From NCBI GenBank assembly GCA_002327725.1, contig DCXP01000054.1:698-5828 (forward strand): a stretch of 5,131 nt of DNA. The letters run 5' to 3'. How positions within the stretch are numbered: position 1 is the stretch's first letter; each line of letters opens with the position of its first letter. Source of the DNA: Proteobacteria bacterium UBA2133. Lineage in GTDB: Bacteria; Pseudomonadota; Gammaproteobacteria; Arenicellales; UBA868. The position numbers and the translations under genes were made by a program. The notes under the pieces were generated by a model. The model searched no databases. It had not been told where the DNA came from and was given only the letters and a program-made list of their open reading frames with translations. Below are positions 1-5,131 of this stretch, piece by piece.

Positions 1-8
1 CGTTCCAT
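1..8 (-). CDS. Possible start of the next operon gene, cut off by the window edge
   Basis: After the GT4 stop codon the coding strand reads TAGGGAATCCATGGAACG. An AGGGA overlapping the stop and an ATG at 8-6 four bases later would fit a closely spaced next gene starting Met-Glu. Only two and two-thirds codons are visible, so no product can be named and the call rests on spacing alone. Confidence 0.3.
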
Positions 9-15
9 GGATTCC

Positions 16-1053
16 CTAGGTTTCGCCCGGCGATCTATCTTTTGTGCCAAGGCGCGTCACCAATGCGGTGTATCCCAAGAGGATAGCAAGTGCCAGGAGA
101 AAGAACCATAGGCCATTCTCTGGTGTGCGAGTCACCGCGGAAGCCAGCACTGCCATCACCAGCGCCAGAACAGCGGTACTAAGGGCAACCTTCTGATGAC
201 TCCAGTTGGCGAGGATGAGCCGCTGGTAAAGGTGTTCGCGGTGCGCCTCGGTAATCGGGGCCCCTGATAGCAATCTCCGGATCAGCGTATAGGTTGCATC
301 AAACCAGAAGATTCCCAGTAGAATGAAAAACGCTTCCAGGGGTATTCCCGCCCTACTCGTTCCAATGAGCAGCATACATCCGAACCACGCACCCAAGGTC
401 AGGCTGCCGACGTCACCCAAAAAGACCCGCGCCGGGGCCCAGTTAAAAACCAGGAACCCAAGACAAGCCCCGGCAACGCCAAGGTTCATTAGCGCCAACG
501 ACGGATAATTGGAAAGCGCGAACCAGACTGCAAGCACTGCGGTCCCGATCAACGCCTGAACTCCCGCGACCCCGTCAGCGCCATCCATAAAATTGAAAAG
601 ATTCATCAACCAGACCAGTCCCAGGACAACGGGCAGAATGACAAACTCCGGCTGCCAGGGGTAGCTGGCGCCGAACAATACCCATTGTTCACCGCCGACC
701 GTAGCGATTCCGACGACGCCTGCGAGAGCAAATCCCGCCAACAGTCGCAAGCGAATACTCAGTCCGAAATGATCATCCGCGAATCCCATTACCGCTATTC
801 CGCTCAGCGCAAGGACGATCGGCCAGTCCAGCCCATCGTCGATACCGGCAAGTGAAAGCCCGGCGCTGCATAGCCCGGTTGCGACAATGATGATCACTCC
901 CCCGCCCCGCGGGACAACCCGGTCATGAAGCCCCCGCTCGGTGGGCCTATCGTAGGCGAGAAGTCGACTGTCGAACTTCAGCAACAGATAGAGCAGCGTA
1001 TAGGCAATGACGCAGGGGCCAATGAGCGATGCAAGTGCGATCTCAGTCATCAT
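16..1053 (-). CDS. WecA/WbpL-like polyprenyl-phosphate N-acetylhexosamine-1-phosphate transferase (GT4, MraY superfamily)
   Basis: This polytopic inner-membrane enzyme is predicted to transfer a HexNAc-1-phosphate (GlcNAc, FucNAc or similar) from UDP-sugar to undecaprenyl phosphate, the first step of O-antigen or capsule repeat synthesis. Numbered from ATG 1053 (345 residues), it shows RGLHDRVVPRGGG near 40-52, the Mg-binding GFADDHFG near 90-97, NLFNFMDGADGVAG near 151-164, FNWAPARVFLGDVGS near 203-217, FWFDATYTLIRR near 249-260 and the HREHLYQRL loop near 271-279. The last two resemble WbpL more than WecA. About ten hydrophobic segments span the protein and the length is normal. The frame opens at a GTG (1077) abutting the upstream TGA. 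ATG 1053 is preferred because it has AGG 7 nt upstream and the next codon is also ATG (1050); the choice changes only eight residues. Its place after the SDR domain supports a joint role in starting the repeat unit. The exact sugar is not determinable. TAG stop at 18-16. Confidence 0.92.
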   Translation of the reverse strand: MMTEIALASLIGPCVIAYTLLYLLLKFDSRLLAYDRPTERGLHDRVVPRGGGVIIIVATGLCSAGLSLAGIDDGLDWPIVLALSGIAVMGFADDHFGLSIRLRLLAGFALAGVVGIATVGGEQWVLFGASYPWQPEFVILPVVLGLVWLMNLFNFMDGADGVAGVQALIGTAVLAVWFALSNYPSLALMNLGVAGACLGFLVFNWAPARVFLGDVGSLTLGAWFGCMLLIGTSRAGIPLEAFFILLGIFWFDATYTLIRRLLSGAPITEAHREHLYQRLILANWSHQKVALSTAVLALVMAVLASAVTRTPENGLWFFLLALAILLGYTALVTRLGTKDRSPGET

Positions 1054-1063
1054 CGTGTCGCCT
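1054..1063 (-). promoter_or_regulatory. Weak ribosome binding site deciding the GT4 start
   Basis: On the coding strand TAGGCGACACG precedes ATG 1053, leaving 7 nt between AGG and the start. The competing GTG at 1077 is preceded by an AT-rich TTTTTATCCC with no purine-rich site and could only start by coupling to the TGA it abuts. This favours ATG 1053, though the motif is only three bases of the consensus. Confidence 0.4.
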
Positions 1064-1077
1064 ATCTCACGAATCAC

Positions 1078-2931
1078 TCAGGGATAAAAACGACGCATCT
1101 TGCCTGCCTGCAAGGACAGTGCGTTGTCATTGGGAAAAAGAAAATCACGCTCAAGACGGCTGATAAAATCCTTGGGAACCTCCCGGAATACCGGTAACCA
1201 GCCAAAGAGCCGCAGCAGTAAACGAACGGTTGTGCGACTGAGCGTGAGGTCTGCAGTCGTAGCGCCAGAGACATCTGCAGCATAACAGACCAGGTCACGA
1301 AACGAGAGGGCCTGCGCTCCGGATATCTCGACACACTGTATGCCTGAAAGCTGCTGATCGCCCGGGTAAGGACCGCGGGCAACGATGGCCGTCATCCACT
1401 GTGCCAGGTCGTCGCAATGAACCGGGCTGCGCAGTCCACGGGCGAAATCTAAATCGAGTCTCAATCGAGATATTCTCGCTATCTGTTTGAGATTATTAAT
1501 GTTTCGGTTCCTGCCCCCGCCATAGATCAGTGTTGGCCGGACCATGACTGTTGGCCCGCTACTCCCCCTTCGCAATGTATTTAGCCACGCTTCTCCTTGA
1601 CCGAGCCGAGCCGCAACGGCGTTAGTGTTCCTCGCTTCAGGGTTCGATTTGGTGGTCACGCTGGTTGAACTCAAAACCAGCCAGAGCTGGCTGGGATTAT
1701 GAATGGCCTCCAGAAATGCCTGATAACGCGGTAACTCCCAGATCGGGCAGACGCTGACCATGGCCGCGACATCAATTCGTGCGCCAAGCTGATTCCTCAG
1801 CAACAGATCCGGGTGTATCGTCACCATCAGTGGAGATTGCCTGATTTCATTCACCGTACGGGTCACGCAAACGGTAATAAGACCCAGTGCATTGAGACGC
1901 GCGCAGAGCGCCTCGCCGACGTCGCTCCTTGCACCGAACACCAGCACCACAGGATGTGCGCCGGTGAGCACTTCACCCACCAGAACCTGGCGGCTGCCTG
2001 CATCGTGATCCACCCGCAGCAAGTTCCTGGCACGGCTAGCTTTATTCAACCCGATCGCGAGACGTCCTGCACAACCCAGAATCTCCAAGCCTGCATTCCT
2101 CAGAATCTTTAGGCCGCCGCTCACGCCATCGAACTTGTTGAGATAACGTCGAAGACCGGCCTGCTTGTGATACAGCAGCGTTCGCTCGCTTGTTGAACCT
2201 GAGCCCCCCTGGTAATGAAAGGCCGGCGCCTGCGGGAGGAACCCAATCACCCACCCCCTGTCACGGATCCGCCGACAGTAATCAAGATCTTCAAAGTGGA
2301 GAAAGTATTTCTCGTCGAAACCCCCGATCTCCCGGTGAACTGCACTCTTCACCATCATGCAGGCGCCGGATACCGCTTCTACAGAAACGGGTCCTGTCGG
2401 CAGTGCCTCCCGATTCTGGTCAAAAGTCGGTACCGGACTCTTCGCGACGATTGATTTCAGCACCTTTCCACAGGCCCTGATCAGGGTAGGGTCGCGGCGG
2501 CGGCTGCCCGCCTGCTCACGGCCGTGAAAATCAAGCAAAAATGCACCGCAAAGACCATGCTCGGAACTACTGGCGAGGTAATCCGCCATCAGTGCCGGTG
2601 TATCCATGCCAACGAAGGCGTCGGGATTCAAGAACAGAATATAGTCTCCATTTGCCTTGCCCGCTCCAATGTTTGCGGCGGCACCGAAACCCAGATTGCG
2701 ATCAAGGGCGACAAGACGCGCCCGGTGAGTGTCCCGAAGAAAGTCGGTACTTCCATCTGAGGACCGGTTATCAATCACAATAACATCGTAATTGGCCGGT
2801 TGCGCATGAAGCTGCTCGACAACCCCTTTCAGAAAGGGCCCCGAATTGAAGTTAACGACGACGACGGAGATATTCAAGGCGACTTTCGGAGATCGCGCGC
2901 GGTTCAGCCCATAGCCGATCGACGCCACCAA
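1078..2931 (-). CDS. Fusion protein: WbbL-like GT2 glycosyltransferase plus degenerate NAD-dependent epimerase (extended SDR) domain
   Basis: A single 617-codon frame joins two domains. Residues about 20-270 are a GT2 domain of the rhamnosyltransferase WbbL type: NISVVVVNFNSG (20-31), VIDNRSSDGSTDF (52-64), RNLGFGAAANIG (78-89), the metal-site motif NPD (102-104), VSGACMMV (187-194), GGFDEKYF (203-210) and the base-bearing HFEDLDYCRR (212-221). After a linker of about 50 residues, residues about 326-617 resemble an extended SDR epimerase/dehydratase. VVLVFGARSDVG (328-339) is the nucleotide-binding turn, with Ser336 in place of the middle Gly. LSSTSV (420-425), VRPTLIYGGGRNRN (464-477) and SPVHCDDLA (502-510) follow. 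The usual YxxxK appears to be replaced by V439/L443. The role is probably glycosyl transfer in repeat-unit assembly plus a sugar-nucleotide or regulatory function for the SDR part. The TTG at 2931 directly follows the previous stop. GTG 2928 and TTG 2877 (Leu19, just before the conserved core) are alternative starts, and none has a strong Shine-Dalgarno. The SDR domain sits next to the GT4 gene, like wbpV-wbpL in Pseudomonas. TGA stop at 1080-1078. Confidence 0.88.
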   Translation of the reverse strand: MVASIGYGLNRARSPKVALNISVVVVNFNSGPFLKGVVEQLHAQPANYDVIVIDNRSSDGSTDFLRDTHRARLVALDRNLGFGAAANIGAGKANGDYILFLNPDAFVGMDTPALMADYLASSSEHGLCGAFLLDFHGREQAGSRRRDPTLIRACGKVLKSIVAKSPVPTFDQNREALPTGPVSVEAVSGACMMVKSAVHREIGGFDEKYFLHFEDLDYCRRIRDRGWVIGFLPQAPAFHYQGGSGSTSERTLLYHKQAGLRRYLNKFDGVSGGLKILRNAGLEILGCAGRLAIGLNKASRARNLLRVDHDAGSRQVLVGEVLTGAHPVVLVFGARSDVGEALCARLNALGLITVCVTRTVNEIRQSPLMVTIHPDLLLRNQLGARIDVAAMVSVCPIWELPRYQAFLEAIHNPSQLWLVLSSTSVTTKSNPEARNTNAVAARLGQGEAWLNTLRRGSSGPTVMVRPTLIYGGGRNRNINNLKQIARISRLRLDLDFARGLRSPVHCDDLAQWMTAIVARGPYPGDQQLSGIQCVEISGAQALSFRDLVCYAADVSGATTADLTLSRTTVRLLLRLFGWLPVFREVPKDFISRLERDFLFPNDNALSLQAGKMRRFYP

Positions 2932-3897
2932 TCAGGTCTGTGATTCCCGGCCCCCGTAGGTGTGGCGGATTTCGTAGATCGGTTTGTCTTGAGACTCGTG
3001 ATAGGTTCGTGCCTGCAACTCGGCCAATAGTCCCACGGTGATGAATTGAAGTCCAACCAGGGTCAGTACGATCCCCGCTAGCACCGCCGGTCTGCCTGCG
3101 AGCGCCATCCCAAAGAACATGCGCTCTACGAAGAGCCATACCAGGACGCTGCCGCCTGCCAGCGTGCATGCGAGTCCGATACTGCCGAAGAGCTGTATAG
3201 GCCGGGCCGAGTAGCCCATCAGGAATTTGACTGTCAGAAGATCCAACAATACACGAAACGTTCTCGACAGGCCGTATTTTGATACACCGGCGGTTCGGGC
3301 ATGGTGCCTCACCTTAACTTCGCTCATGCGGACGCCGTACCAGCTCGCGATGGCCGGGATGAAGCGGTGCATCTCTCCATATAGTCTCAGGTTTTTAGCC
3401 ACCTCTTTGCGCATGGCTTTCAACGTACAACCGTAGTCATGAAGCTTGACATCTGTGGTCGTGGAGATCAGCCAGTTGGCAGCGCGTGACGGAAGCAACC
3501 GTAGCCAAAGGCCATCCTGACGGTCATACCGCCATCCGCACGCCAGGTCCTTGCCGCCGTCGATCTCGTTCAACAGGATCCCAATATCCCGCGGGTCATT
3601 CTGCCGATCGGCATCCATCGTGATCACCGTCTCCCCTTCCGCACAGCGAAGCCCCGCTGCGAGCGCTGCTGTCTGGCCAAAATTTCGCCGAAACTCGATC
3701 ACCAGGATTGAATCATGTTCTTTCTGCAGGCGGGTCAACACCTCCAAAGATCCGTCGGTGCTCCCGTCGTCAACAAAAATAATCTCAAAAGATCGGCCAA
3801 TTTCCGCCAACGCCCCCAGCAGATCCTCTGTCAGGGGTTCAAGATTCCCGGCTTCATTGAAGACGGGCAATACGACTGATAACTGCAGTTGCGACAT
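2932..3897 (-). CDS. DPM1/GtrB/ArnC-like polyprenyl-phosphate glycosyltransferase
   Basis: This 321-residue membrane GT2 enzyme of the dolichol-phosphate-mannose synthase type is expected to move a sugar from a nucleotide donor to undecaprenyl phosphate at the inner membrane. The GT-A fold starts at once with LSVVLPVFNEAGN (6-18), then VDDGSTDGS (42-50), FRRNFGQTAALAAG (69-82) and the metal-binding MDAD (94-97). LHDYGCTLKAMR (152-163), GEMHRFIPA (174-182) and VRHHARTAGVSKYG (196-209) are typical of the GtrB/ArnC group. Two hydrophobic helices follow at about 233-263 and 269-292, and a short charged tail ends the protein (QARTYHESQDKPIYEI). The length is normal for the family. The ATG at 3897 is chosen because homology begins there and an AGG lies 9 nt upstream. 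The open frame continues 72 codons further up but overlaps the preceding gene and looks like noise. Residue 98 after MDAD is Arg where many relatives have Leu. No GtrA-like flippase or GT-C partner is seen in the window, so the final acceptor is unknown. The sugar cannot be inferred. TGA stop at 2934-2932. Confidence 0.93.
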   Translation of the reverse strand: MSQLQLSVVLPVFNEAGNLEPLTEDLLGALAEIGRSFEIIFVDDGSTDGSLEVLTRLQKEHDSILVIEFRRNFGQTAALAAGLRCAEGETVITMDADRQNDPRDIGILLNEIDGGKDLACGWRYDRQDGLWLRLLPSRAANWLISTTTDVKLHDYGCTLKAMRKEVAKNLRLYGEMHRFIPAIASWYGVRMSEVKVRHHARTAGVSKYGLSRTFRVLLDLLTVKFLMGYSARPIQLFGSIGLACTLAGGSVLVWLFVERMFFGMALAGRPAVLAGIVLTLVGLQFITVGLLAELQARTYHESQDKPIYEIRHTYGGRESQT

Positions 3898-3934
3898 ATC
3901 GACAGGCCTGCTGCTGGTGGGGCTTAATGATGGG
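3898..3934 (-). other. 37-bp intergenic gap carrying the RBS of the GtrB-like gene
   Basis: This is the only non-coding spacer between complete genes in the window. It lies between the TGA of the upstream GT2 and ATG 3897. The coding strand contains GCAGG, with AGG 9 nt before the ATG, a modest Shine-Dalgarno. It holds no recognisable promoter boxes or terminator hairpin, so the two genes are probably cotranscribed. Confidence 0.5.
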
Positions 3935-5131
3935 TCAATGCTGCGTCCACGGCCGAACAAAGACCTCTTCAGTGTCCAGTCTGAAATGGGGATTGTAGTA
4001 CGGGTCACCGTTTGAGAGTTCCTCCGCATGACGCTTCCGGAACGCTTCAACTTCTCCGGCAAAGCGGGCATTTTTCTCGGGAGTATCCTCATAACCCCGG
4101 CTGACGGATTCATGGTGATAGGCCCTGGCGTAGGGCGTAAACACGTTGAGAAGGCCCTGTTTTCTCAGACGAAGGCAGAAATCGACGTCGTTACAGGCAA
4201 TCTTGAAGACTTTCTCGTCAAATCCGCCGACTGATTGATAGATGCGCCGTTCCACCATCATCATCGCGCCGGTCACCGCGGATACATTCTGGATATTGTG
4301 TAAGCGATTGAGATAGCCTGAATAGCCGCCTTCGGCGTGTTTATGGGGATGTCCCGCATAGTTACCGATTCCGATTGCAATTCCGGCGTGCTGGATTGTG
4401 TCGTCAGGATAATACAGTTTCGCCCCCACCGCCCCGACTTCCGCCCGCTGCGACTGCTCGAGCATCGCCTCGAGCCAATCACTGTTGATCACCTGGATAT
4501 CATTGTTCATTAGAACGACGTGATCACCCTTGGCCTGCTGGACACCAAAATTGACCAGTTGGGAGAAATTAAAGGGCTTGTCCAGAGAAACGAAACGGAC
4601 GCGACCCGTTTCTCTCTCATATTTGTCCTTGATCTCCAGTGTCAACGCTTCGACACTGCCATTATCGACGCCAAGCACCCGGAAGTTACGATACCGCGTA
4701 TTGAACATCAGAGCATCGATACACCGCTGCAGCATCAACGGCTGGTCCCGAAACGGAATGATGACATCGACTGACGGGCGTTCCGTGATCGCGCGGCGAA
4801 CACGGAAATAGTGCGGCGCATTTGCGGTAAGGACTTCACCGTCGATACCCCGTCTGGCCAGCGCTTCGCAAAGCGCCTGTTTGCCACGCAGGTGCGCCTG
4901 CGGCTTGGCGCCGGAATCAAGACTTGTGGACTGAACCGACTGACGCCAGTGGTACAGGGGTTCCGGAATATGGGCGATCTTGTCCGTGATCTCGCTCATG
5001 CGAAGCAGAAGATCGTAGTCCTGGGCGCCGTCAAACTCTGAACGAAAACCGCCCGCCTCGACGATGACTTCTTTGCGGGCCACCAGAAGATGGGTGATGT
5101 AATTATGCGACAGTAGCAAGTCTGGCGAGTA
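3935..5131 (-). CDS. Tandem-domain family 2 glycosyltransferase, 5'-truncated by the window edge
   Basis: This is the C-terminal 398 residues of a large GT2 glycosyltransferase that adds sugars to a polysaccharide repeat unit at the cytoplasmic face. The frame stays open to base 5131 and reads Y-S-P-D-L-L-L-S-H-N-Y at the edge. A TTG at 5119 is an internal Leu, not the start. Residues 1 to about 110 are the end of a first GT2 domain: GGF near 27, the GAQDYDLLLR acceptor-side motif near 35-44, and LYHWR near 59-63. A second, complete GT2 domain begins near 120 with VDVIIPFRD. It continues with VDNGS near 155-159, PFNFSQLVNFG near 186-196, the metal-binding NND near 209-211, AVGAKLYYPD, VTGAMMMV, GGFDE and the catalytic-base region NDVDFCLRLR. 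It ends with the family-typical DPYYNPHF. It has no membrane segment. The layout matches large O-antigen-cluster GT2 proteins with two GT domains. Donor and acceptor cannot be read from the sequence. It is upstream of and codirectional with the GtrB-like gene, with a 37-bp gap. TGA stop at 3937-3935. Confidence 0.92.
   Translation of the reverse strand, partial: YSPDLLLSHNYITHLLVARKEVIVEAGGFRSEFDGAQDYDLLLRMSEITDKIAHIPEPLYHWRQSVQSTSLDSGAKPQAHLRGKQALCEALARRGIDGEVLTANAPHYFRVRRAITERPSVDVIIPFRDQPLMLQRCIDALMFNTRYRNFRVLGVDNGSVEALTLEIKDKYERETGRVRFVSLDKPFNFSQLVNFGVQQAKGDHVVLMNNDIQVINSDWLEAMLEQSQRAEVGAVGAKLYYPDDTIQHAGIAIGIGNYAGHPHKHAEGGYSGYLNRLHNIQNVSAVTGAMMMVERRIYQSVGGFDEKVFKIACNDVDFCLRLRKQGLLNVFTPYARAYHHESVSRGYEDTPEKNARFAGEVEAFRKRHAEELSNGDPYYNPHFRLDTEEVFVRPWTQH

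Noticed and set aside
925..1197. 90-codon plus-strand frame across the junction of the fusion and GT4 genes
   Set aside because: It has no motifs and is antisense to the conserved N-terminus of the GT4 enzyme and the end of the SDR domain.
2852..3169. 105-codon minus-strand frame spanning the junction of the GtrB-like and fusion genes
   Set aside because: It is an out-of-frame shadow rich in Arg/Gly. Both overlapping frames encode conserved domains.
3551..4015. 154-codon plus-strand open frame antisense to the GtrB-like gene
   Set aside because: It is Ser/Pro/Arg-rich with no recognisable motif and lies opposite a well-supported GT2 gene. Long antisense frames are common in GC-rich coding DNA.
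3898..4113. 72-codon N-terminal extension of the GtrB-like frame
   Set aside because: It overlaps the C-terminus of the upstream GT2 in another frame and lacks family similarity. The GT-A fold begins directly at ATG 3897.
4861..4876. 6-bp hairpin GCGCTT-CGCA-AAGCGC
   Set aside because: It lies inside coding sequence, has a short stem and no U-tract, so it is not a terminator.
1..5131. Mobile elements, CRISPR arrays, tRNA/rRNA genes and defence or phage systems
   Set aside because: Read-through of both strands showed no transposase-like frame, no regularly spaced repeats and no tRNA-like folds. The minus-strand genes fill nearly the whole window.

Overview
The window lies inside a bacterial surface-polysaccharide (O-antigen, capsule or exopolysaccharide) gene cluster. 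All credible genes are on the minus strand, so transcription runs from base 5131 towards base 1. The DNA looks moderately GC-rich. The gene types (a WbpL-like GT4 initiator next to an SDR domain, a large O-antigen-type GT2) best suggest a Gammaproteobacterium or a related Gram-negative. That is inference: no rRNA or taxonomic marker is present.

In order of transcription: (1) 5131-3935, the 3' part of a large tandem-domain family 2 glycosyltransferase whose 5' end is outside the window; (2) after a 37-bp gap, 3897-2932, a complete DPM1/GtrB/ArnC-type polyprenyl-phosphate glycosyltransferase with two C-terminal membrane helices; (3) directly abutting it, 2931-1078, a 617-codon fusion of a WbbL-like GT2 domain and a degenerate extended-SDR (NAD-dependent epimerase-like) domain; (4) abutting or 24 bp further on, 1053 (or 1077)-16, a complete WecA/WbpL-type polyprenyl-phosphate sugar-1-phosphate transferase. 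A possible next start codon sits at base 8, at the window edge. The tight packing and lack of any visible promoter or terminator suggest one operon with coupled translation.

As a working model (inference), the GT4 protein starts the repeat unit by placing a sugar-1-phosphate on undecaprenyl phosphate. The two WbbL/O-antigen-type GT2 enzymes extend it at the cytoplasmic face. The DPM1-like enzyme makes an undecaprenyl-phosphate-linked sugar for side-branch modification, or acts in lipid-carrier chemistry. The SDR domain may adjust a nucleotide sugar or serve a non-catalytic role, because the usual Tyr-x-x-x-Lys pair is not evident.

I see no RNA gene, mobile element, CRISPR array, phage or defence module. 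The most notable item is the GT2-SDR fusion with its degenerate SDR motifs. Otherwise this is an ordinary polysaccharide locus. No stretch over 300 bases is without a gene.
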